Shown here piece after piece: positions 33,736-43,150 of a DNA stretch of 64,000 bases (the stretch's first letter is position 1; every line of letters begins with the position of its first letter). Source of the stretch: Anagrus nilaparvatae (Eukaryota; Arthropoda; Insecta; Hymenoptera; Mymaridae); NCBI GenBank assembly GCA_022575985.1, contig JAKSXM010000263.1:14054001-14118000 (forward strand), written 5' to 3'. Below the pieces are notes generated by a model, which saw only the letters and a list, made by a program, of their open reading frames with translations, had not been told where the DNA came from and did not search any database. The position numbers were made by a program, and so were the translations under genes.

Positions 33736-33942
33736 CGTACGTACATACACACATACACACATACAGACTTTTTTTAAAAACCGGTTTTTTAGCTTCCTGA
33801 GGTCTCAAAACGTGCTTATATACCAAAAAATCAAAAAAAAAATTTTGACCGATCACAATGGTTCCTCTATGAGGAACCAAAATTTATCAATTGGTGGGGG
33901 CCTATAGGCGAGCGCCTCAAGCGCCTAATAGATAGTTACTGA
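33736..33942. repeat. ACGTACATACACACATAC simple-sequence terminus
   Basis: A run of TACG/CACATAC words (33737-33766) is followed by AAAAACCGGTTTTTTAGCTTCCTGAGGTCTCAAAACG. Such a microsatellite plus AGGTCTCAAAACG block is commonly found at the edge of insect repeat families. The GGTTCCTCTATGAGGAACC inverted word lies at 33860-33879. Confidence 0.4.
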
Positions 33943-35689
33943 TTTTTTGCTAATGACAATTCCATCGCGAAAATTGTCACTCATCGGCCAAACAGTCCAT
34001 ACCATAAAAAATTGATATTATCAAAATGAGTTGCAAAGGGCCAAGCTTCCAATTAATAGATGGTATATGTTTTTAATTTATGAAAGGAATACTAATGATA
34101 CATTTATCATAAAAGTTCCTAATTGGTATTATTATTATAGTTTTTAGTATATATACATGCATATTAGAGTGTGTCTTATTTTTTTTTTCGATATTTTTTG
34201 GGCCTCCCCGTTTTTTTCGAATACTTTGGTCATAAAAAACGCCCAGCTCAAGGATTTTGAATTTCGATTTTTTTAACCCGTGCCACCGAGCACTTGAAAT
34301 TTCCTATTTAAATAACATGGGAATTTTGAGTTTTTAGCTATACAAATTTTTACAGAGGCCACAAAGCGTTTTATAAAGCTAATTTTTACTGGAAAACATA
34401 CTTTCATATATGTTGTAAAGACATAAAAATAGCCCTGCATTCATTTAAATGGAAATTCTAGGGCTAGAAACGCAAATTTATATGTTGGCTCAATCTTATA
34501 AAACAGGTTTTTTTGGTAATTTTCGATAAACCGCTGCAACTTCTAAAATTAACCATAACACTTCTGGTTGTTCTACTTTTTTTATTGCAAGTGTCACCTT
34601 TCAAACTACTTAAACCGTATATTTTTACCACTGACTCTCTCAATGCTATAGTCAATTAACCTACTGGTAATTTTTGACCCAAAATTTTTAAATTTGTTTA
34701 AATTGCTGCCAAAATTGTAATTTTTTACGAAATTGAGTTTCACAGTCCTTAAAAATTTTTTTAAAAGCTTCAAATTACTAAAAACTTTTTACTCGTCACT
34801 TTTCTTCAAATAATTTTTAAGATATCACTTTTCAAAGATAATGATAAAAATTGATTTTTTTTTAAACCCTGAAATTGAGACTTTGACTTTAAATTATCAT
34901 CTCAGGTTAACAATTTATTAAAAAACGGTGAGTAAAAATGTTTTGGAAATTTCAAGCTCGTAGAAAATTTTTAAGGCGTATAAACCTCAATTTTGTCAAA
35001 AATTACAATTTTGACAGCAATTCAAAAAAAATTCAAAAATTAGTCATTTTTAGTAGAAAATTACCGTTACGACAATTGGCTATAGTCATGAGAGGATCAA
35101 TAATAAAAGAATGCGGCTTATGGCGTTTGAAAGGTGACACTTGTACTAAAAAAAAATGAATTCAGCCAAAAATATTTTGGTTAATTTTTGAGGTTGCAGC
35201 GTTTTATCGAAAATTACCAAAAAACCCTGTTTTTTAAAATTGAACCAACATGTAAAATTGTGTTTCTACCCCCAGAATTTCCTTGCGAATAAAGTCAGAG
35301 CTGTGTGCATGTCTTTACAACATGAAAGTATTTTTTCCAGTAAATATTAGCTTTTTAAAACGCTTTGTGGCCTCTGCAAAAATTTGTATAGCTAAAAACT
35401 CAAATTTCCCATGTTATTTAAATGGGAAACTTCAAGTGCTCGGGGTTTTTTTTATGAAAAAGCATTTTATGCAAAATTGTAACTATAATATTAAAAACTA
35501 ATAATAATACTAAATAGGAACTTTTATGATAAATGTATAATTAGTATCACTTACGAAAAAACATATACCATCTATTAATTGGAAGCTATTGGCCCCTTGC
35601 AACCCATTTTGATAATATCAATTTTTTATGTTATGAGCTGTTTTGCCGATGAGTAACAATTTTTGGAATGGAATTGTCATTAGCAAAAA
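33943..35689. repeat. 1.75 kb palindrome
   Basis: Left arm 33943-34865 and right arm 34885-35689 are reverse complements over nearly their whole length: TTTTTTGCTAATGACAATTCC with GGAATTGTCATTAGC; CAATTAATAGATGGTATATG with CATATACCATCTATTAATTG; and the 34166-34640 unit with 35095-35450. The centre near 34875 has an AAAGATAATGATAAAAATTG word as in the other foldbacks. The left arm also has a direct copy at 19345-19805. Arm divergence is perhaps 10-15 % by eye. Confidence 0.85.
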
Positions 35690-36865
35690 TATTACGGAGT
35701 GAAAAGAAAAAATTATTAAAAACGTTTTCCTCATCCTAGAAAACCCCCCCGGCAAAATAAAAAGCTTATTCTAACATGTTTTTTAAGCCGCCATTTTGGA
35801 AAATTGGAAAATATTCTGTGACCAGAAAATGAAAATTTTCATTCATAAAAGCGTTGTTTTCAACCTCAAAAACCACCAGGCAATGTAAAAAGCTTATTAT
35901 GACATGTTTTTTTGTCCACCATCTTGAAAATTTGGATAATAAGCTGGGGCAAAAAAATAAATATTTTCATGATTGAAAACGTTTTTCTCAACCTTGAAAA
36001 CCCCTAGATAATGTAGAAAGTTCTTTTTTTCATATGTTTTTTGTTCCGCCATGTTGGTAAATCGGAAAATATGCTGGGGCCGAAAAATGAAAAATTTTAT
36101 TAATTAAAACGTTCTTTTGTTCTTTACAACCTCGAAAACCCTTAGGCAATATAAGAAGATTATTCTGACATGTTTTTTTATCCGCCATCTTGGAAAATCG
36201 GAATATGTTTGGGTGAAAATATGAAAATTTTCGTAAACGTTTTTCTCCACCTCAAAAACCCCCAGGTAATGTAGATAATTCTACTTTGTTCTACTTTTAA
36301 TGTCTTTTGTTCCGCCATCTTGGAAAATCAGAAAATATGCTAGTGTAAAAAAATGAAAATTTTCTCATTTTATTTAATTTTATTTTTTTTGTAAAAGTTT
36401 AGCAATAAGTGAAAATGTTCCATGCTCGTTGGTTGTGTCATTACACATACTAGTTTTACATTTTTTTTTCGGTCCGACATATTGGATTTCCGAAAATTTA
36501 ATTCCGTATCAATTAATAAAAATGTTTACTAAATTAATATTTTTACTCACCTGTTAGTCCAGTAAAAATATTATTTTGAACGTTAAAAAAATTTTTGACT
36601 CTGCCATTTTGAATTCCCAAAAAATTGTAATTCGGTAAAAAAATGAAATTTTTTGTTGACAAATAATTTTCAGTATCCAATAAAACAGTTTAGCGCTAAA
36701 AGAGTCTTAAATTCGGTTAAAAGACATTCAAACGATTAAAATCTATTGAAATCATTAAATATCATTAAAAACGATTGAATTTCAATCGTTTTCAATGATA
36801 GGGAAATTTGAGCATTGAATTCGATTGGCTTTTTAATGATTTTTAATCGTTTTGTTCCGTGAGGG
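35690..36865. repeat. Long inverted repeat, right arm (partner 24382-25436)
   Basis: Reverse complement of 24382-25436, slightly longer because one more monomer is present. Monomer cores here read TCCGCCATCTTGGAAAATC-like (35790, 35915, 36045, 36180, 36310). It ends at CCGTGAGGG, followed immediately by the Penelope-like palindrome. Confidence 0.8.
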
Positions 36866-36866
36866 A

Positions 36867-37321
36867 TACTACCATATGTATATATTTTATATGAATGTAG
36901 TATATAGAAGCATGTATGTATAAACTGTAACTTATATGATAAATATAAGAGATGAAAAATTGTTAGAGGAGTGTGAAAAAAGAGAAAGAGATAAAAAGTA
37001 TAGTTATAACTAAAAATTATTAGGGAATTTTCTAGTAACATAATTTATGAAATTTTTATATAGACTATTGAGAAACATGGTATCTTCTTTTTTATTAATT
37101 GTATAGTTATTGGCTTGAATGTGTAACATCTCTGATATTTTTCTCTTAAATAAGTTAGGTTCATAATCCATAATAGAGACCTTATTAAATTCAAACATAT
37201 GATTGTTAACACAATGGTTAGAGACAGGTTTATCACGATTATTTTTTACATCCTTTTCATGTTCTTCTATTCTTTTATATAAGGCTGTTTTTGAGAGAAA
37301 AATATCAGAGATGTTACACAT
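36867..37321 (-). pseudogene. Penelope-like element 3' end with GIY-YIG C-terminal part
   Basis: On the minus strand 103 codons are open from 37321 to 37010. They match the second half of a Penelope-type GIY-YIG endonuclease: KRIEEHEKDVKN, the conserved ...PVSNHCVNNHMFEF..., then a charged C-terminus and stop. The catalytic GIY/YIG strands themselves lie upstream and are absent. After the stop, about 145 bp of 3' UTR runs to 36867, where it is cut by the CCGTGAGGG repeat end. The portion 36867-37147 is repeated inverted at 37294-37574. Confidence 0.75.
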
Positions 37322-37860
37322 TCAAGCCAATAACTATACAGTTAATAAAAAAGAAGATACCATGTTTCTCAATAGTCTATATAAAAATTTCATAAATTAT
37401 GTTACTAGAAAATTCCCTAATAATTTTTAGTTATAACTATACTTTTTATCTCTTTCTCTTTTTTCACACTCCTCTAACAATTTTTCATCTCTTATATTTA
37501 TCATATAAGTTACAGTTTATACATACATGCTTCTATATACTACATTCATATAAAATATATACATATGGTAGTATAACACGGAGTTTATCAATACCGTGTT
37601 TGTTTATCTAAACGCAGTATACTACATCTGTTTTTTGACTAAGAACAATGTTGTTCTTTTCTACCAAAGATAATTTAACTAAGTTTAAGTAAAAATGTAG
37701 TAAATTTTATTATAATTATACATTGTTGGTATGTAAAAATATTTTATAAAATATAATGTAAATTATTGTTTAATATTATATCATAATAATAAAAATTTTT
37801 TCAGTTTGAAAAGGTGTACAGTTCGTACACGAAACGTTACGCTGAATAAAAAAAGATCTT
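37294..37860 (+). pseudogene. Second Penelope-like 3' end, inverted relative to the first
   Basis: 37294-37574 is the reverse complement of 36867-37147; I count one clear mismatch in the coding part. It encodes the last ~45 residues of the GIY-YIG protein, ending at 37430. Unlike the left copy it continues through the complete tail to AATAAA at 37845-37850. The two copies face away from each other around a 146-bp centre. Known Penelope-like elements often carry inverted partial copies at their ends; near-identity implies recent origin or gene conversion. Confidence 0.75.
37806..37850 (+). ncRNA. Hammerhead-like motif in the Penelope-like tail
   Basis: TTGAAAAG precedes a perfect 6-bp stem GTGTAC (37814-37819) / GTACAC (37825-37830) with a 5-nt loop, followed by GAAAC (37831-37835) and a polyadenylation signal. 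Stem plus GAAAC matches stem II and the 3' core of hammerhead ribozymes known from Penelope-like elements. The 5' core is degenerate (expected CTGATGA), so it may be a relic or a structural derivative. Confidence 0.4.
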
Positions 37861-39023
37861 GAATATTTTTATTTAATATAGTATATCTTGGAATAATTAA
37901 AATATTTTTTGCAAATAAAAACTATTTTTTATAAATATGCTGATAATAAAATTATGGCTATTATAATTTTTTTTTAATTTTATGCCTTAAGGAAGTATAC
38001 TTGCTGAGATATTAAAGAAAAAATATTGTTCAAATCAAGGGTAATAAATGTATTAAACGTGTTATTAACACTTTAAAAATTTTAAAAAAATTAGGAGCTT
38101 TTGTGAAGAATAATTAATAAAAACATTTAACATAGGAGTCAAAAATTTGGACCTCAAAAAATCGTATATATTTTTAAATTTCTCAAAATCTATAAAAGAG
38201 ATTTTTATAATGCTTGCTACAGTTAGAAAAAAAATATTAAGGAATTTTTTGAAATACTTTTTATATTATTTTGGAATTGTTAACAATATTAAATAAATGA
38301 AATAAATAAACAAAATAATATTTGTCGTATGTCTTTAGTAACTTTCGGTATCCCGCGTGATTTAATAAAATCGAGTAAAGAAGAAAATACTTTAAAAAAA
38401 TTAATTGATTGTTTTTAAATACATTATAATTACTTCTAATTTTTTTTTTAAATGTTTTATACCTATAATACTTTTTTTTTGTTTTTGTTTATAAAATTAT
38501 TTAATTGGAAATTTATAGTAACTACATCTAGTAAATCTTAAAACGCTAGTCAATAAAAAAAATCTATTTTAAACTTTGATTCTTATAATAAGGCCTATAA
38601 TACCCTTATATTTTATTCTACCTCAATAAAAAAATGAAATTATTAAAAAAAAAAGCAAAAACAATTTCATTCAAAAGAAATTCATTTTTGCAAAAAAAGT
38701 AAATTTTGCAAGAAAATGAAATATTGACAGAATTAAATAGCCAAGTCTAAAAATGGTACTTACAAGCTTTTATAAGTTTAGTAGATTTTAAGATATCACT
38801 TTGTTCCCTGTTTTGAAATATTTTAATATTTTTTTGAATAGTTTTGTGGAATATTTTTAGATCTGCAATACTTGTAAAAACTTTTAAGTGCCATTTTTGA
38901 TACTCAAATTTTCCTGGCTATCCAACTATCGCATCAATTTTTATTTTTGTGACTTTTGCAAATTTTTTCCCAATTTTTCAACAATTTCTTCGAAACATGC
39001 AAAATTAAAATTTAACTATTTAA
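37861..39023. other. AT-rich DNA, nothing recognised
   Basis: No gene or structured repeat apparent over about 1.2 kb. Confidence 0.4.
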
Positions 39024-39062
39024 TATCATATCATATCATATCATATCATATCATATCATATT
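39024..39062. repeat. Microsatellite (ATCAT)n
   Basis: Seven or so copies of the pentamer ATCAT in a row. Confidence 0.85.
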
Positions 39063-39330
39063 AATATCAAATTTGAGCCCGAAATAGCAGTACTTGTAAA
39101 AACTTTTAAAAAGTGTAAAAGTTTACTTTTTCATATGCGAGGTCAAAAGATTCATAACCATTAGACATTCATAATATAGGTTTCTTCAGCTTTTTTAAGA
39201 TACTAGCTACGATTCATTTTTTTCAAATTTTTGAAAATATGCAAATATTTTAAAAAAATTATTGGAAATGCTTAAATATGCATTCTGGCCCAGAATTTCT
39301 GAGCACAAAAGTGTCAGTATATTTGTACAT

Positions 39331-40613
39331 TAGGGTTGTTCACAAAAAAAAGTGCTCGAAAAATGTTCTTCCTGAAGTATGTTGAAATTTAGGTGACAAA
39401 ATGATCCCATACCAATTTTCAGCTCATTTGAGAACGATTTAGGGGTCGCAGAAGCCCAGGGTAGCTCTCAAGAGGTTGGCTGATACCGATAATTAGTGGG
39501 AACGAAAAAATTTTTTTTCAAAATACGTTTTCTATAGTTCCATATCAGTTTTCGGTGTCGCTAAACTCGAAAATGAGGTCCTCAGAGTCCAAAAATATCT
39601 TAAACACCGAAAACACCCCTTTTTTACCAAAAGTTTTTGGATTTTATAGAGAAAATCGTATATATTCGAAATATCTCTGAATTGTAAATTACAATGGATG
39701 AGTTAAATTTTTTGAAAAAATACCGATAACTCCTTCCGTTTATTCCAACGCGCCTTCTTGGCCGAGAAACGCAGGGAGCAATACTATAACAATGTTATAA
39801 GATAGGGTTTTTAGGCAATTTTCCAAATAACGCTGTCATGTTGTAATTTTACCAAAATACTACCGTTTGGTCTCATTTTTTTCGTATAACTTCTACCATT
39901 CAAACGCCGTAAACCGCAATTTTTCATCACCGATTCTCTTATCGCTATAGTTATTAAATCAAATGTCAATTTTTTGCCAAAAATGACCAATTTTAAAATT
40001 GCTGTTAAAATTGTAATTTTTTATGAAAATAAGTCTTAAAGTCTCAAAAATTTTGATTAAGCTCTAAGTTTTGAAAAAATTCTTACTCATTCCTTTTCGA
40101 TTGTTTGTTTAGCAGATATGATAATTTAAAAAAAGAGTCTCAATATAAGGCTTTATTAACAAAAATCATATTTTATCACTATCTTTGTCGAGTCATATAT
40201 CGGAAAGGTATAAAGCAAAATGGACAAGTGAACAATTTTTGTGAAGAGTTTTCGGTATAGTTTTAACATATTTAAGTCACCATTGTAATTTACAATCCAG
40301 ATGTTTCGAATATATAAGATTTTTGCTATAAAATCCAAAAACTTTTTGTAAAAAAGGGGTGTTTTCGGTGTTTAAGGTATTTTTGGACTCTGCGGACCTC
40401 ATTTTCGAGTTTGGCGACACTGAAAATCAATTTTGTCATTCCCAATAATTGTCGGTATTAGCCAACCTCTTGAAAACTACCCTGTGTTTGTGCGACCCCT
40501 AAATCGTTCTCAAATGAGCTGAAAATTGGTATGGGATCATTTTGTCACCTAAACTTCAACATACTTCAGGAAGAACATTTTTGGGGAACTTTTTTTTGTT
40601 GTAAACAACCCTA
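39331..40613. mobile_element. Foldback element with TA-GGGTTGTT ends, 1.28 kb
   Basis: Left end TAGGGTTGTTCAC, right end AACAACCCTA; the outer arms (39331-39705 and 40280-40613) are reverse complements over about 340-370 bp with few differences (for example ATGATCCCATACCAATTTTC, CACCGAAAACACCCC). TGTACA stands just outside on both sides. The centre holds the dispersed repeat shared with 30897-31318. It is non-coding. TA at the ends would fit a TA-targeting transposase, but this is not proven. Confidence 0.75.
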
Positions 40614-41357
40614 TTGTACATATATTAAGAGTATTTATTTGTTTGAATAATTGACTTGTAATATTCATTTAATTATAAATTAACGTCAATGTAAGCATTA
40701 TTTCCTGATCCCTTCTTTGGTTTTTGATAAAAAATATTCTAAGCCTAGTTATTGTATATGTAGTATTCTAAAGCTCAAATCCGCAATACTTTTGATTATC
40801 TCTTATCCATGAAATGCATTTTTTTGTTTTAGTAGAGTACAAAAAAATGAAACTCGAAAACTTGAAAATATTTTAGATAGAAATGTAGCTGCCATTTCTA
40901 AAACTGCGCACTTGTAAAATATTGTTTCATTTTTAAGCCTACCAAAACCGGATTTTAACGTCATACTGAAGTCAAATATGTCGGTAAAATTTTTAAAAAT
41001 GTGCTTTGACTTTTCTAGGCTTCAGAAAATAAAAAAAAATTATTTCAGGCTTTAAAGTATAATTTTTGCAAGGGAATGAATCAATATGAAGTTACAAATG
41101 TTATTAGGAACGGAATAACTACATTTTACAAATTTAAAACTCAGTCGGTAATCCTATGTTAAAAACATAGGGGTTAAGGATGATCTTAACTTAATTTTCA
41201 GCGAATAACTCATTCAAAAAGTACTAAATAATTTAAGTAAATATTAAAATCTAAATTAATTTATGATACATAATATGTGTAATCATACGGGATTACAAAT
41301 TTCTTTTCATAAGAACAAAAAGTATTATTTTTTCTATTTATCCATAATATAAATATT
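40614..41357. other. AT-rich DNA, nothing recognised
   Basis: No gene seen on either strand apart from the polyadenylation signal of the exon described next. Confidence 0.4.
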
Positions 41358-41415
41358 TTTATTCCATACATTTAATAAAATATTATAAACAATCACTGAT
41401 AAGGCTTTCAATTAT

Positions 41416-41663
41416 TCATTGAGCGTTTTCAACATTTTCCCAATCAAATCCTCCCGGTCTATCATCAGGTAGAGAGGGATATCTTTCTTCATCTGCGTTC
41501 GTGTTTAACAGTCTTTTTCTGAAAAAAAAAACGAATGTGATTACTATAATAAAAAAACTTAATGTGTAAATAAAATTAAAAAACTCTGAATTTCCCCTGT
41601 AACCCGTTATCAGGATCTTTTATGACCACCAGCTTTTCCCTAACTCTGTATCCGTAAATTCTC
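41416..41663 (-). CDS. Candidate last two exons of an unidentified host gene
   Basis: Minus strand. An acceptor with a strong polypyrimidine tract (C-T10-CAG at 41531-41519) precedes a 103-nt open exon (41518-41416) ending in TGA. It is rich in Asp, Glu and Pro and contains YPSLPDDRPGGFDWENVE. AATAAA follows at 41363-41358. Upstream, a TTTTTTAG acceptor (41671-41664) precedes a 60-nt segment (41663-41604) reading RIYGYRVREKLVVIKDPDN, which could end at a GT (41603-41602). The split-codon phases of the two pieces agree (two bases plus one) and the intron would be 85 bp. The donor is weak. The protein looks like the tail of a small conserved cellular protein, but I cannot name it and see no earlier exons. 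Confidence 0.4.
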
Positions 41664-42363
41664 CTAAAAAATTATGTAGCGTTTCTAGATTCGTATGATG
41701 ACCTAAAGTTAACCTCCTATATTTTAGGTAGAAAAAATTTTTTAATTTTTGTATATAAAAATGAACATTTTTTAAGTTTGTAGTATATATTATATACTAA
41801 TCTCGCTATAAGGCACCCCAAAGGCTTAGGTTAGGCTACTCTTTTAAAAATGCATTTCTTTGGACCAAAAACCTATTCTAGTTATAAGGTACTCCTAGGG
41901 TTAGGTTAGGCTATTTTTAAAAAAAAGGCATTGTCACGTTATGGTGTAACACAAACTTGCGCATGTTCACAGAAAAATATTAGACAAAGATAGTGGTATT
42001 AAATAAAAACAAAAAAAACGACATCGGATACTCCTTTTTTTGTGGATTTTAAAAATAATTTGGAATCAGATTCGAGATATCGAGTACAAAAGATACTTTT
42101 TGATATTAGTACTTTCATAGAAAAAAAATAGCTATTATTGCATCCAAAATAAAAATAAAAGTAGTATAAGATTTTTTGATGAAAAAATTAAAAAAAAAAA
42201 TTAGGTTTTAAGGGTGTTCTATCCACCAATGGTTGTTTTTTGTGCAGCATGTTTGTAACTGAAATATTTTAATGAAAGAATCAATAATTTTCAGTATTTG
42301 GTACAAAAATATAACAAAAATATAAAAAAATTAAAAATGTTTACTTGTTTAAACAAATACGCC
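41664..42363. repeat. AT-rich DNA with one satellite monomer (42055-42215)
   Basis: GAATCAGATTCGAGATATCGAG ... TTAGTACTTTCATAG is a lone relative of the 31879-33735 satellite. Two AGGTTAGGCTA words near 41829 and 41900 form a diverged direct repeat of about 70 bp. No gene. Confidence 0.5.
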
Positions 42364-42731
42364 CTGTTAAATTTTTGTTATTTTTGGCCAATGAAAGCCT
42401 GAGATTCCAGATCTGAACAACTTGGATAACAATTCTGCTTGGCTCATATTAAAGATCATTCAATTCTAGAGGGAGGTATCGTAGGAAATTTTTCGTTAAA
42501 CCTCTTCAGTAATGAGTTATAGCTAATTGTTTATAAAAAAAAGTTAAAAATGATCTAAAATTTATAAACAATTAGCTGTAACTCATTCCTAAAGAAGTTT
42601 AACAAAATATTTTCACGATATTTCCTACTGGAATTGAATGATCTTCGATATGAGCCAAACAGAATTTTGATCCAAGTTGCCGTATCAGAAATTTCAGGCT
42701 TTTATGAGCCAAAAATAAGAAAAATTTAACC
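42364..42731. repeat. Foldback element, ~370 bp
   Basis: TTAAATTTTTGTTATTTTTGGCC ... CTAATTGTTTATAAA (left) is the reverse complement of TTTATAAACAATTAGCTG ... TTTTTGGCTC-like (right). Arms are about 175 bp with a tiny loop near 42550. Confidence 0.8.
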
Positions 42732-43150
42732 CATTAATGTCAACCTTGACGGGTATTTTTAAATATATAATTTTTAGGGAAAAAATACAAAAAGTTTATT
42801 CTAGAATACCTGATCTTATATTTTTGGGGTTGCAGATTTTGAATCCAGAGTCGGATTTTTAAAAAAATTAGCCCTTGTATGAGTTTTGGCCATATTTATA
42901 ATGTTTATATTTATAAAATTAATATCTTAATGTAACAATAAGTTCATGTATACAAATGATAAAAGTGAAATACAAATTGCAAATATCCTATTGCTATACA
43001 AATTTTAATATTGAAATATCGAGTAAAAATCATACTTCCAAACATAAGTACTTTCATGGAAATAAATGAGGTATTACATCCAAATTAAAAAAAAAAAAGT
43101 AGTTTGAGATTTCTGATGAAAGAATTTTTGAGAAAAAAAATTAGGTCTTA
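42732..43150. repeat. AT-rich DNA ending in one satellite monomer
   Basis: 43005-43150 (ATATCGAGTAAAAATCATACTTCC ... AAGTACTTTCATGG ... AAATTAGGTCTTA) is another lone monomer of the 31879-33735 satellite; Penelope coding sequence begins right after it. Confidence 0.55.

Noticed and set aside
24382..36865. Polinton/Maverick element because of long terminal inverted repeats
   Set aside because: No DNA polymerase B, integrase, protease or capsid-like frames are visible between the arms, and the ends are not AG...CT.
41825..41925. TTAGGTTAGG words as interstitial telomere repeat
   Set aside because: Only two units at each of two sites, embedded in a longer diverged direct repeat; not a telomeric array.
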